NCBI GenBank assembly: GCA_964650525.1
Contig: CAZYUA010000008.1
Span: 66,349-130,348 of the forward strand
Reading direction: 5' to 3'
DNA: 64,000 bases
Source of the DNA: UBA1413 sp964650525
GTDB taxonomy: Bacteria > Bacteroidota > Bacteroidia > Bacteroidales > Prolixibacteraceae
The translations under genes were made by a program, and so were the position numbers. Each line of letters starts with the position of its first letter. The stretch's first letter is position 1. Below the pieces are notes generated by a model. That model was not told the DNA's origin. It was given only the letters and a program-made list of their open reading frames with translations, and ran no database searches. Below, one piece after another: positions 26,989 through 35,829 of this stretch.

Positions 26989-28380
26989 ATGGATTACGAT
27001 GTATTGATTATCGGCAGCGGCCCCGGAGGGTATGTAGCCGCCATCCGCGCAGCACAGCTCGGGTTCAGGGTTGGGGTTGTGGAAAAGGAAAACCTGGGAG
27101 GGGTATGCCTCAACTGGGGCTGTATACCCACCAAATCGCTGCTGAAAAGTGCACAGGTGTACGACTATGCGCTCCACGCCGCCGATTTCGGGGTGGCTGT
27201 TTCCGGGGAAATAAAACCGGACTTCGGGGCCATGGTGAAACGGAGCCGGGAGGTCGCCGACGCCATGAGCAAGGGTATCCAATACCTGTTCAAAAAGAAC
27301 AAAGTGGAAATCATCACCGGCACCGGGAAACTGGCAGGGAAAAACCGGGTGGAAATTACAGGCCCCGATGGAAAAATAAGCACCGTGACGGGGAGCCACA
27401 TTATCCTGGCCACCGGAGCCCGCAGCCGCGAGCTGCCCAACCTGCCGGTAGACGGGGAAAAGGTGTTCGGCTACCGCCAGGCCATGACCCTCCCCCGGCA
27501 ACCTGCCTCCATGGTCGTTGTGGGCTCGGGAGCCATAGGCAGCGAATTTGCCTGGTTTTACCAGTCAATCGGAACCCGGGTGACCCTCGTGGAATTCCTG
27601 CCAAATGTTGTACCCCTCGAAGATGAAGAGGTCTCCAAACAACTGGAGCGCAACTTCAAAAAAATGGGTATGAAGGTGATGACCGGCTCCACGGTCGAAA
27701 AAGCCGACACCTCCGGCGACCTCATCAGGGTGACCGTCAAAACCCCTAAAGGGGAAGAAATCATTGAAACAGAAGCAGTACTGTCGGCAGTGGGCATCAC
27801 CCCCAACCTCGAAGGGATTGGGATAGAAGAAACAGGCATCGTACTCGAAAAAGGGCGCGTGAAGGTCGATGGCCACTATCGCACCAACGTGGAAGGAATC
27901 TATGCCATCGGCGACATCATTGCCACTCCGGCGCTGGCCCATGTAGCGTCTGCTGAAGGCATCGCCTGTGTGGAACATATTGCAGGCCTCGATCCTGACC
28001 CCATCGACTACCGGAACATCCCGGGGTGTACCTATACCAACCCCGAGGTCTCCTCTGTAGGGCTCACCGAAGCCAAAGCCCGGGAAGAGGGGTACGACAT
28101 CAAGGTGGGCAAATTCCCCTATTCCGCCAGCGGAAAGGCCAGCGCCGCCGGACATAAGGAAGGATTTGTCAAACTCATCTTCGACGCCAAATACGGAGAA
28201 CTGCTGGGAGCTCACATGATCGGCGGCAACGTCACCGAGATGATCTCCGGAATGGTGATCGCCCGGAAACTGGAGATCACCGGCCATGAACTGATCAAAT
28301 CGATCCACCCCCACCCCACCATGAGTGAAGCCATCATGGAAGCCGCAGCCGCCGCCTACGGGGAGGTAATCCACATCTGA
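26989..28380 (+). CDS. lpdA: Dihydrolipoyl dehydrogenase
   Basis: 463-residue FAD/NAD disulfide oxidoreductase (E3) that reoxidises dihydrolipoamide in 2-oxoacid dehydrogenase or glycine-cleavage complexes. FAD motif IIGSGPGGYVAAIRAAQLG at the N-terminus, redox pair in GGVCLNWGCIPTKS, NAD motif VVVGSGAIGSEFA, FAD-closing YAIGDI and the catalytic HPHPTMSE near the C-terminus. No E1, E2 or lipoyl carrier gene is adjacent, so which complex it serves is open. It follows meaB by 66 bp and may be co-transcribed. Confidence 0.96.
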   Translation: MDYDVLIIGSGPGGYVAAIRAAQLGFRVGVVEKENLGGVCLNWGCIPTKSLLKSAQVYDYALHAADFGVAVSGEIKPDFGAMVKRSREVADAMSKGIQYLFKKNKVEIITGTGKLAGKNRVEITGPDGKISTVTGSHIILATGARSRELPNLPVDGEKVFGYRQAMTLPRQPASMVVVGSGAIGSEFAWFYQSIGTRVTLVEFLPNVVPLEDEEVSKQLERNFKKMGMKVMTGSTVEKADTSGDLIRVTVKTPKGEEIIETEAVLSAVGITPNLEGIGIEETGIVLEKGRVKVDGHYRTNVEGIYAIGDIIATPALAHVASAEGIACVEHIAGLDPDPIDYRNIPGCTYTNPEVSSVGLTEAKAREEGYDIKVGKFPYSASGKASAAGHKEGFVKLIFDAKYGELLGAHMIGGNVTEMISGMVIARKLEITGHELIKSIHPHPTMSEAIMEAAAAAYGEVIHI

Positions 28381-28613
28381 ATACCTGCCCCGTAACAGGC
28401 AAACCATACCGACATCCCGGGTATTTACCCTGTTAGCACGCTCCGGGCCTCACTTCCGACGCATGCTGCGTGGAATGATACCCTCCGGTTTAGCCGGAAG
28501 GCACGGGGGGTAAATGGCAATGCTACACGCTCACGGAATGACCATTTCATGATTAGACTTTTTTGGAAAATCGTTAGAAAGTTTTATAAATTATTGAAAA
28601 TCAGGGACAATAT

Positions 28614-28643
28614 TTTGTTGAATCAATAATATTTTTACATTTG
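28614..28643 (+). promoter_or_regulatory. Bacteroidota promoter for the FadL-like porin gene
   Basis: TTTG at 28614-28617 and TACATTTG at 28636-28643 with 18 bp between. The start codon follows 24 bp later with AAAGG just upstream of it. The 287-bp gap before it (28381-28667) otherwise holds only short GC-rich inverted repeats. Confidence 0.65.
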
Positions 28644-28667
28644 CACCGAAATTTTAAAATCAAAGGT

Positions 28668-30335
28668 ATGAAGAAAGTATTCCTATTGACTGCCATGGCA
28701 GGTGTTCTGACTCTGACGTCTATTGCGGGAGGGCTGGTGACCAATACCAACCAGAGTGCCCAGTTTGTGCGGATGTTAAGCCGCAATGCTTCCACCCAGA
28801 TCGACGCGGTCTATTTCAACCCTGCCGGGTTGACGAACTTGGAAAACGGCTGGCATTTTGCCTTATACAACCAATCCATTTTCCAGGAAAAAAAGGTAAA
28901 CAGTGGTTTTCCCTGGCTGAACGACGGTGAATATGTGGGTAAGGTGAAAGCCCCTCTGTTCCCGACAGCTTTTGCGGTATTTAAAGCTGAAAAGATTGCA
29001 GTTTCCTTCGGTTTTGGTCCGGTGGGCGGCGGAGGCTCCGCGGAATTCGACAGGGGTCTCCCCTCGTTTGAAATCCCGATCACGAAACTGGTTCCCGGGT
29101 TGGCCGGGCTGGCGGCTCTTCCCAAGCCTTACGACTATAAGGTGACGGGGTATGATGCCGACTTATATTTTAACGGAAGTTCTGTCTATTATGGATTCCA
29201 GTTGGGAGCCACCTATAAGGTTAACGATGTGATCTCCGGTTTTGCGGGTGTGCGGTATACCCCGGCCAAGAATACCTACGAGGGACACATCAAAAATATT
29301 CAGGTAGAGGTGAACGATGCCATGGTGGTTGCGAAGGACTGGCTCACCGGCACGGCAGCACCTGTCGTTAATGGCCTTGCCATAGCAGCCAACGCCGCTT
29401 CCACGCAGCTGTCCAACACTGCCGGCACCTTGCAGCCCCTGGTCACCATGGGGGCAGGAACCTCGACACTGGCCCAGGTTCAAACTGCCGGTTACATTTC
29501 CAGCGCCCAGAAGGCACAGCTGGAAGGAGCTCTGGGTTCACTGGGCCTCTCGCCGGCTCAGATCGCTGCCATGAACGTCTCCCAGGTACAGGGCACCTTC
29601 ACCACGGCTGCCAATACCTATAAAGCTACAGCCACTACCCTGACCACCACCTCGGCAACCCTTAATGCCACCGGCGGAGGCCTGGGAGATAAAAAAGTGG
29701 AGACCACGCAAACCGGTGCCGGCTGGACCCCCATCGTAGGTGCCAACCTGAACCTGGGTGACCAGCTCAACATAGGTGTCAAATACGAATTCAAAACCAT
29801 CCTTAAACTCACCAACGAAACCCCTGTCGACGACCTGGGTGTCTTCCCCGATGGAAAAACGACCAGTAACGACATTCCCGCCATTCTGGGCGTGGGTATC
29901 GGGTACAAACCGGTCGACTGGCTCGAAGCGCAACTTTCGTACAACCAGTATTTTGACAAAGGCGTGGATTGGGGAGGCAACATCCGCAGCAACGTAGCCC
30001 GTGAAATCGACAAGAACGGCATGGAAGTGGCACTGGGGTTGCAGTTCAACGTGTCCGACAAGTTTGCCGTCAGCCTTGGAGGAATGAGAAGCAAATCAGG
30101 AATTGCCGACAGCTACCAGAGCGATTTCAGCTACAGCAATCCCGCCTTCACCGGTGCCCTGGGCTTCCAGTGGAAAATCACCGATCAACTCGCGGTCGAT
30201 GCCGGTGTGATGAATGTCTTCTACGAAGATGTCACCGTGCCTTTCACCGATGCTGATGCCGGCGCTTACAATGAAACACTGGGTAAAACCACCCTTGGTC
30301 TTGCCCTGGGGCTTTCCTACTCCATTTTTAAATAG
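28668..30335 (+). CDS. FadL/OmpP1-family outer-membrane protein (copy 1)
   Basis: 555 residues from the ATG at 28668 (AAAGG upstream); signal peptide MKKVFLLTAMAGVLTLTSIAG. The mature start SAQFVRMLSRNASTQIDAVYFNPAGL is the FadL-type hatch with the NPAGL motif. The remainder is a beta barrel ending in SYSIFK. Between about residues 235 and 340 it carries an unusual Ala/Thr/Ser-rich insertion predicted to be flexible or helical. Such proteins move long-chain fatty acids or other hydrophobic molecules across the outer membrane. It is followed by a terminator and then by a paralogue with the same N-terminal motif. Confidence 0.88.
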   Translation: MKKVFLLTAMAGVLTLTSIAGGLVTNTNQSAQFVRMLSRNASTQIDAVYFNPAGLTNLENGWHFALYNQSIFQEKKVNSGFPWLNDGEYVGKVKAPLFPTAFAVFKAEKIAVSFGFGPVGGGGSAEFDRGLPSFEIPITKLVPGLAGLAALPKPYDYKVTGYDADLYFNGSSVYYGFQLGATYKVNDVISGFAGVRYTPAKNTYEGHIKNIQVEVNDAMVVAKDWLTGTAAPVVNGLAIAANAASTQLSNTAGTLQPLVTMGAGTSTLAQVQTAGYISSAQKAQLEGALGSLGLSPAQIAAMNVSQVQGTFTTAANTYKATATTLTTTSATLNATGGGLGDKKVETTQTGAGWTPIVGANLNLGDQLNIGVKYEFKTILKLTNETPVDDLGVFPDGKTTSNDIPAILGVGIGYKPVDWLEAQLSYNQYFDKGVDWGGNIRSNVAREIDKNGMEVALGLQFNVSDKFAVSLGGMRSKSGIADSYQSDFSYSNPAFTGALGFQWKITDQLAVDAGVMNVFYEDVTVPFTDADAGAYNETLGKTTLGLALGLSYSIFK

Positions 30336-30356
30336 GAAATCCCTTTCACCACAAAG

Positions 30357-30395
30357 GAGTGCCTTCTGTTTGCCGCGGAAGGCACTCTTTTTTTT
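30357..30395 (+). terminator. Rho-independent terminator
   Basis: A perfect 10-bp stem (GAGTGCCTTC / GAAGGCACTC) with an 11-nt loop is followed by eight T. It ends the first FadL-like gene, so the second copy at 30651 needs its own promoter. Between them (30336-30650) I see only a weak TATATTTC element near 30599. Confidence 0.88.
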
Positions 30396-30650
30396 CCCGG
30401 TGAATCAGATCGCTGTCCACCCTGGAGTCATCCGCTTCTGCCAGGATCGGGCAGTTATGCTGCCGGCATGGGTGCCGGCTCACGGATAAGAGCCATCTCC
30501 ATCACGAGAATTGCAATGTCCGGATTGCAAAATCACCCTCCCGGAGAAGACAATAGGGGACATTGATAGTTCCCTGCCGAAACTTCCGGATATTGTTGTA
30601 TATTTCTCCCCTGATATCCGGATACCAGCTCTCCTTATAGGACCTGCTGA

Positions 30651-32285
30651 ATGATGCCATTCAAACCTACGATAGCCAGGGCCCTGCTCCTCGCCGGCCT
30701 GACATACAGCCAGTTGCCGGCAGCAGGTGGCGGACTGCTGACCCATACAGGGCAGAGTGCCCAGTATGCCCGGATGCTCAGCCGTAATGCTTCCACCCAG
30801 ACCGACGCCGCCTATTACAATCCTGCAGGGCTCATCCGGCTCAAAAAAGGGTGGTTTTTCTCCGCCACCAACCAGGCCAGCCTGCAAACCACAGAGATCA
30901 CTTCCCATTTTCCGCTGCTGAACGAAAGCCGGTACTCCGGCCGGTCAGAGGTTGCTTTCTCCCCCACCCTGTATGCCCTGTTCAGAACCGGACCCTGGGC
31001 TTTTTCGCTCAGCTACCTTCAGATGACCCTTCCCCTGGATGAGGTGTACGGCCGGGGCATCCCCTCGCTTGAAATCGGCGTCATAAAAAGCATAGCTGCT
31101 GCCGACCCTGGCTATGACGGTTACGCTGCGGGCATCACCCTGCATTCCCGGTCGGCTGACCAGGGAATACAACTGGGCGCGGCTTACGCCCTTGGCCCTA
31201 CTTTTTCGGTGTACGGCGGGATCCGCTATGTCAGGGCCGGAAAACAACTGGACCTCGCCATACAGAATGTGCAGGTTCAGGAAGCCGGATCGCTGGTGCC
31301 GGCGGCGGCGCTGTTCCTGGGCCGCGGGAACAGCCTCCGGACCACCGCCCTGGGTGCCGCCCAGGTCGCCGCAGGCCTGCAGGATGACTACATAGCCACC
31401 GGGGCCGGCCTTTACAACCTGGCCACCCTGGCCGAAGAGGGCATCATGCCCGTAGCAGAAAAAGAACACCTCATCGAAGGGTTGCTCGACTTACAGGTGA
31501 AAGGAGTCGACGACACCTGGCCGGTCTGGCGGGTAAAAAATGAATACGACCGGATCGCCCTGGCAACCTACCAGCAGGGTAGCGCCTACCTCAACGCGGG
31601 AAATGACCTGCGCGATAAAACTACAACGGTAACCCAATCAGGCAGCGGGGTGGTTCCTGTCGTCGGCTTCATGCTCTCCCCCTCCGAAAATATGGAGCTT
31701 ACCGCCCGGTATGAATACAAAACGCAAATGCGCCTTACCAACCACACTGCAGAGGACGGCACCGGATTTTTCCCCGACGGGGAGGTAACAAGAAGGGATC
31801 TTCCCGCCCTCCTGGCCCTGGGTCTGGGATACCGCTTTCCCCGGCTGCTGGAGCTCCAGTTGTCGTACAACCTCTTTTTTGACAAGGGCGTCAGCTGGGG
31901 CTTGAATTTCCGGGAGATCTATGTCCACCAGCGCCGGCAACAGCGGTACATCGACGACAACCTCTATGAACTGGCCCTGGGATTGCAGGTCAGTCCTCCG
32001 GGTCCACTGTCCTTCAGCCTCGGAGGCCTGGTCACCCAACCCGGTGTCGCCCCCGGATTCCAAAGCGACTGGAGTTTTATCGCCCCTTCGGTTACCATGG
32101 CGGGGGGATTTCAATGGAATCTCTCAGACCGGGTGACCCTGGACGCAGGCTGCCACTATCGCTGGCATGAGGAGGCGGACTGGGTTTTCTCCGACGGGGA
32201 CCTGCCCGTGGGGAAATACGGTGAAACCTATTCCAGAACCAATCTGGGATTTGCCCTGGGGCTCTCCCTGCGTCTCACAGATTAA
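30651..32285 (+). CDS. FadL/OmpP1-family outer-membrane protein (copy 2)
   Basis: 544 residues, a paralogue of the preceding gene. The N-terminal block AQYARMLSRNASTQTDAAYYNPAGL is nearly identical to copy 1, and DLPALLALGLGYRFP, QLSYNLFFDKGVSWG and the C-terminal ALGLSLRLTD align with its barrel strands. The signal sequence is short (ARALLLAGLTYSQLPAAG). Its central insertion is also present but is helical and charged (GIMPVAEKEHLIEGLLDLQVKG), not Thr/Ser-rich. The difference suggests the pair diverged in the part that could contact ligand or partners. The start is ATGATG at 30651. Confidence 0.87.
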   Translation: MMPFKPTIARALLLAGLTYSQLPAAGGGLLTHTGQSAQYARMLSRNASTQTDAAYYNPAGLIRLKKGWFFSATNQASLQTTEITSHFPLLNESRYSGRSEVAFSPTLYALFRTGPWAFSLSYLQMTLPLDEVYGRGIPSLEIGVIKSIAAADPGYDGYAAGITLHSRSADQGIQLGAAYALGPTFSVYGGIRYVRAGKQLDLAIQNVQVQEAGSLVPAAALFLGRGNSLRTTALGAAQVAAGLQDDYIATGAGLYNLATLAEEGIMPVAEKEHLIEGLLDLQVKGVDDTWPVWRVKNEYDRIALATYQQGSAYLNAGNDLRDKTTTVTQSGSGVVPVVGFMLSPSENMELTARYEYKTQMRLTNHTAEDGTGFFPDGEVTRRDLPALLALGLGYRFPRLLELQLSYNLFFDKGVSWGLNFREIYVHQRRQQRYIDDNLYELALGLQVSPPGPLSFSLGGLVTQPGVAPGFQSDWSFIAPSVTMAGGFQWNLSDRVTLDAGCHYRWHEEADWVFSDGDLPVGKYGETYSRTNLGFALGLSLRLTD

Positions 32286-32360
32286 ATCCCGGGGGCTTGC
32301 TTCTCCCCCATTCTGACTCCTGAGGCATGCGGATGAGCCATTGCCGGGGATCAGCGTCAC

Positions 32361-33125
32361 TTAATCCTGCAGTCTGTACACATCGCTGGCTTCATAGCGG
32401 CTGGTGAGCTTGACGGTAGTTCTCCCCAACAGGGGGTCCATGGTGCCCAGCGCTGTGGCGGGGGTATTGTTTTCCTGCGACAGGTGGCTCAGAAAGACAC
32501 ACTCCAGACCGGGGGGAGCCTCCTCCTGCAGCAACGTCAGAGCCTGGAGGTTGGAGAGATGCCCCACCGCCGAAGCCACCCTTTTCTTCAGGGGCCACGG
32601 GTAGGAACCCTCCCACAGCATTTTCTCGTCGTAGTTGCTCTCCAGGAAGATGGCACGGCAGGCACGCAGTGCCTGCCTGACCCGGTCGCAGGGCTCACCA
32701 ATGTCGGTGAACACCCCCACACTCCGCCCGCCAACCTCAATACGAAAAGAGCAGGGCTCTGCTGCATCGTGGTTTTTCAGAAATGTATGAATGGTGAAGG
32801 CTCCCGACACCACCGGCTCCCCCGGTTCAAAAAATTGCACCCACGGAGGCCGGTAAGCATGGGGCAGCGAATTCCAGGTATGGGGCGACATCCAGACGGT
32901 CACGTTCAGCCGCTTGCTCAGCACCCGTACACCACGGGAATGATCGGAATGCTCGTGCGACAGGAATACCGCCCCGATCTTCCCGGCATCCAGCCCGCGG
33001 CTATTCAGCCGCTGCATCAGCTGCCGCAGCGATATTCCGGAATCCACCAGCACCGCTTCGGTCTCGTTGCCTACGTAGTAGCTGTTTCCGTTGCTTCCTG
33101 AGGCCAGCGCACAAATCTCTATCAC
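32361..33125 (-). CDS. Metallo-beta-lactamase fold hydrolase (YycJ/WalJ type)
   Basis: 254-residue cytoplasmic MBL protein. The zinc motif FLSHEHSDHSRGV is near residue 55, with GHLSNLQ and a late LSHLSQENN (histidine ligand) as in the YycJ subgroup. The N-terminal ICALASGSNGNSYYV is diagnostic of that subgroup. YycJ-type proteins are exonuclease-like and have been linked to DNA repair, but the function here is inferred. It heads a minus-strand trio with the isochorismatase-like and SIS genes at small gaps (30 and 20 bp); by direction the SIS gene is transcribed first. Confidence 0.9.
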   Translation of the reverse strand: MIEICALASGSNGNSYYVGNETEAVLVDSGISLRQLMQRLNSRGLDAGKIGAVFLSHEHSDHSRGVRVLSKRLNVTVWMSPHTWNSLPHAYRPPWVQFFEPGEPVVSGAFTIHTFLKNHDAAEPCSFRIEVGGRSVGVFTDIGEPCDRVRQALRACRAIFLESNYDEKMLWEGSYPWPLKKRVASAVGHLSNLQALTLLQEEAPPGLECVFLSHLSQENNTPATALGTMDPLLGRTTVKLTSRYEASDVYRLQD

Positions 33126-33155
33126 AATAAAAAATCTTGAGTCCTGAGTGGGGTG

Positions 33156-33698
33156 TTATTTCACAAGCGCTGAGATTTGCCTGAATTCCGGGGCTGCGGA
33201 GCTCCTCAGGAGTTCGAAGAGAAGGGCTTCCACCGAGGTCATAAGGATGCCTTCGTGGCGGAATCGCTCTTTGGCAAGTTCCAGGCTGGGCAGGGAGCGG
33301 GAGGTGACGGCATCCATCACTACCACAGGATTCCGGCCCCGGGCTTTCAGGTCGACTGCTGTTTGCAACACACAGACATGGGCCTCAATGCCGCAAAGTA
33401 CCACCTGTACGGCAGAAAGTCCCTCGAGCCAGGCGTTCACAGCCGGCTCATCACAACAGCTGAAAGCTCTCTTCTCGGCGTAGTGGAACCCTTCAAACAA
33501 CCCGGCAATCTCAGGGATGGTCTCCCCGAGGCCCTGTGTATATTGCTGGGTAACCATTACCGGCACCCCCAGTACATGCAGTCCCCGTATCAGCAGCCGG
33601 CTTCTGTCCAGAAAATGCTCTTTTCCGGCCATGGCCGGAAATAACCGCTCCTGGACGTCGATCACCAGGGCTGCCGTATTTTCGGGATCTATCCGCAT
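33156..33698 (-). CDS. Isochorismatase-family cysteine hydrolase
   Basis: 180 residues. The catalytic triad is visible: Asp in ALVIDVQERL, Lys in HYAEKRAFSC and Cys in LCGIEAHVCVLQTA, with the cis-peptide region before it. The size and the GIEAHVCV motif fit the small ycaC/isochorismatase-like group rather than nicotinamidase, whose metal site (DxH after strand 2) is not seen. The substrate is unknown. It lies 20 bp after the SIS gene on the minus strand and is probably in its operon. Confidence 0.88.
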   Translation of the reverse strand: MRIDPENTAALVIDVQERLFPAMAGKEHFLDRSRLLIRGLHVLGVPVMVTQQYTQGLGETIPEIAGLFEGFHYAEKRAFSCCDEPAVNAWLEGLSAVQVVLCGIEAHVCVLQTAVDLKARGRNPVVVMDAVTSRSLPSLELAKERFRHEGILMTSVEALLFELLRSSAAPEFRQISALVK

Positions 33699-33718
33699 TG
33701 GCTTGTTATCTCCATGGT

Positions 33719-34405
33719 TTATTTTTGTTCTTCATCATCCCTGCCCTTCCCGGCGCAATGGTTTCCGGCTGCCGGGTGGCTGCCGGGGCCATTTTCCGTC
33801 CGGGAGGCAGCCTGTTGCCGCGATTTATCACCCAGATAGCCGCCATGGTGCCGCAGGGCATAATCGAGGCTGTTAAAGCCTGTTTTTTCCATCATCAGGG
33901 CCATGAGGATGTCGCCGATCACGGTCATGGTCGTGGTGGAAGTGCTGGGAGTGAGCCCCAGGGGACACACTTCTTCGGGTGCCCCTGTATACAGGAGGGC
34001 ATCGGCCATGCGGGCCAGTTCACTGCCGGGATCCCCGGTGATCACAATCAGCGGCAACCCGGGAACCAGTTTCCCGGCCAGAGCTACCAGCTCAAGAATC
34101 TCCCGTGTCTTGCCGGAATTGGAGACCAGCAGCAGCAGGTCGTTTTCCTGAAGAATCCCCAGGTCGCCATGCTGCGCATCACTGGGATGCAGGAACAAAG
34201 CCGGCGTACCGGTGGAGCTGAGCGTGGTGGCTATGTTCTGGGCGATCTGTCCGGCTTTGCCCATGCCGCTGGTAATCAGTTTCCCGCGCTTCCCGTGCAC
34301 CCGGCTGTAAAGTAGTTCCACACACTTTCCAAATTCCCCCGTAACAGGAATCCTGCTTACCGCTTCTGCTTCCAGACAGATCAACCGACGAATGTATTCC
34401 TCCAT
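33719..34405 (-). CDS. SIS-domain sugar-phosphate isomerase (KdsD/KpsF-like, no CBS domains)
   Basis: About 228 residues from the ATG at 34405; a TTG at 34426 is an alternative. The SIS fold shows GMGKAGQIAQNIATTLSSTG, HPSDAQHGDLG, VSNSGKTREI and the C-terminal TPSTSTTTM and HHGGYLG that are typical of D-arabinose 5-phosphate isomerase. KdsD normally carries two C-terminal CBS domains; here the chain ends soon after the SIS domain, with a charged low-complexity tail. D-arabinose 5-phosphate feeds Kdo and hence lipopolysaccharide synthesis. The assignment to that reaction is likely but not certain for a CBS-less form. A TATTTTTG element lies just upstream. Confidence 0.82.
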   Translation of the reverse strand: MEEYIRRLICLEAEAVSRIPVTGEFGKCVELLYSRVHGKRGKLITSGMGKAGQIAQNIATTLSSTGTPALFLHPSDAQHGDLGILQENDLLLLVSNSGKTREILELVALAGKLVPGLPLIVITGDPGSELARMADALLYTGAPEEVCPLGLTPSTSTTTMTVIGDILMALMMEKTGFNSLDYALRHHGGYLGDKSRQQAASRTENGPGSHPAAGNHCAGKGRDDEEQK

Positions 34406-34423
34406 GACGTTTCCGTTCGCCCG

Positions 34424-34431
34424 CAAAAATA
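34424..34431 (-). promoter_or_regulatory. -7 promoter element for the SIS/isochorismatase/MBL operon
   Basis: On the minus strand TATTTTTG (then C) matches TAnnTTTGC, 18 bp before the ATG at 34405. No clear TTTG -33 element was found at the expected distance, so confidence is moderate. Confidence 0.45.
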
Positions 34432-34666
34432 GTGTATTTCTGTTGGTTTTTTATTTTCAGTTTGTCATGATTATCGTTCCGGATTAACAGATATTTTATA
34501 TTTTTAGCCGCATGGAAGACCGGCATGCGGGGGCACTGCAGTTGCTGCTCCGGGGGTTTCCCTGCGGGGTGGCTGTGAAAGGCCTTTTCCCGCTGCGGGT
34601 TCGGGCCACCTGCCTGCAAGCAGGAATACCAGTTTCTGATCATCTGAAACCAAGAAATACCAATTT

Positions 34667-35806
34667 ATGAAGATACATGAATACCAGGCGCGGGATCTTT
34701 TCCGGAAATACGGCATACCGGTACCGGACGCGCTGCTATGCCATACCGAGGAGGAAGTGGAATTGCGGGTGCCCGATGACGGGCGGCTGCGGGTGATCAA
34801 GGCCCAGGTGCATGCCGGAGGTCGCGGCAAAGCCGGCGGCGTCAAACTGGCCCGCACCAAAGCGGAAGCCGTGGAGAATGCCAGGAAAATCCTGGGCATG
34901 GACATCAAGGGGTACACCGTGGAAAAGATACTGGTCGGAAACGCTGTTGACATCAGCAGCGAATATTACATCGGTCTGATCAACGACCGTAACACCAGGA
35001 GCGTTGTTCTCATGGCCAGCGCAGAGGGGGGCGTTGAAATTGAAGAAGTAGCCCGGGTGTCGCCGGAGAAAATCATTAAGATCCCCATCAACCCGATGAC
35101 GGGACTGATGGAGTGGCAAGCCCGGGAGGTAGCCTTCAGGCTCTTTCAGGACCCCCGGCATGCCCGCGCCGGCGCCGACATCTTTCTGAAGTTATACAAG
35201 TTGTACATCGATACCGACTCGTCGCTGGCAGAAATCAACCCATTGGTCATAACCAAAGAGGGCGAACTTATGGCCATCGACGGCAAGATGAATTTCGACG
35301 ACAACGCACTCTACCGGCAGGCGGAGGTTCTGGGCTTGCGGGAGGTCAGCGAGGAGGAACAAAAAGAGATTGCCGCTCACGAAAAGGGGCTCACCTACAT
35401 CCGTCTCGACGGCAGCATCGGCTGCATGGTCAACGGTGCCGGACTGGCCATGGCCACCATGGACATGATTAAGCTGTACGGCGGCGAACCGGCCAATTTC
35501 CTCGACATAGGAGGCTCCTCGAACCCGCAGAAAGTAATCGACGCCATGAACATCCTGCTGGGCGATAAAAATGTAAAGGCGGTAATGATCAATATTTTCG
35601 GGGGCATCACCCGTTGCGACGATGTGGCCCGGGGGCTGATCACCGCACTTGAACAGATCCGCACCTCGGTGCCGATAGTGGTGCGACTGTCGGGCACCAA
35701 TGCCAAAGAAGGACTGGAGCTCTTAAAATCCACGGGGCTTCCCACGGTGAGCACCATGAATGAGGCAGCCCGCAAGGCCATTGAACTCAGCCGGACCGGT
35801 AAATAA
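34667..35806 (+). CDS. sucC: Succinyl-CoA synthetase beta subunit (ADP-forming)
   Basis: 379 residues: ATP-grasp N-terminal domain (starts MKIHEYQARDLFRKYG; VHAGGRGKAGGVKLA nucleotide loop) and C-terminal CoA-ligase domain (FLDIGGSSNPQKVIDAMN, IFGGITRCDDVARG, VRLSGTNAKEG). With SucD it interconverts succinyl-CoA and succinate with nucleotide phosphorylation. The alpha subunit follows after 23 bp. In an anaerobe this enzyme can run in either direction, linking succinate to the methylmalonyl-CoA route served by MeaB. Confidence 0.97.
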   Translation: MKIHEYQARDLFRKYGIPVPDALLCHTEEEVELRVPDDGRLRVIKAQVHAGGRGKAGGVKLARTKAEAVENARKILGMDIKGYTVEKILVGNAVDISSEYYIGLINDRNTRSVVLMASAEGGVEIEEVARVSPEKIIKIPINPMTGLMEWQAREVAFRLFQDPRHARAGADIFLKLYKLYIDTDSSLAEINPLVITKEGELMAIDGKMNFDDNALYRQAEVLGLREVSEEEQKEIAAHEKGLTYIRLDGSIGCMVNGAGLAMATMDMIKLYGGEPANFLDIGGSSNPQKVIDAMNILLGDKNVKAVMINIFGGITRCDDVARGLITALEQIRTSVPIVVRLSGTNAKEGLELLKSTGLPTVSTMNEAARKAIELSRTGK

Positions 35807-35829
35807 TCAACGAATTAATTAACAGGTAT

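Noticed and set aside
28381..28667. Possible tRNA or small RNA in the gap after lpdA
   Set aside because: Short GC-rich inverted repeats are present but no cloverleaf or known RNA could be built.
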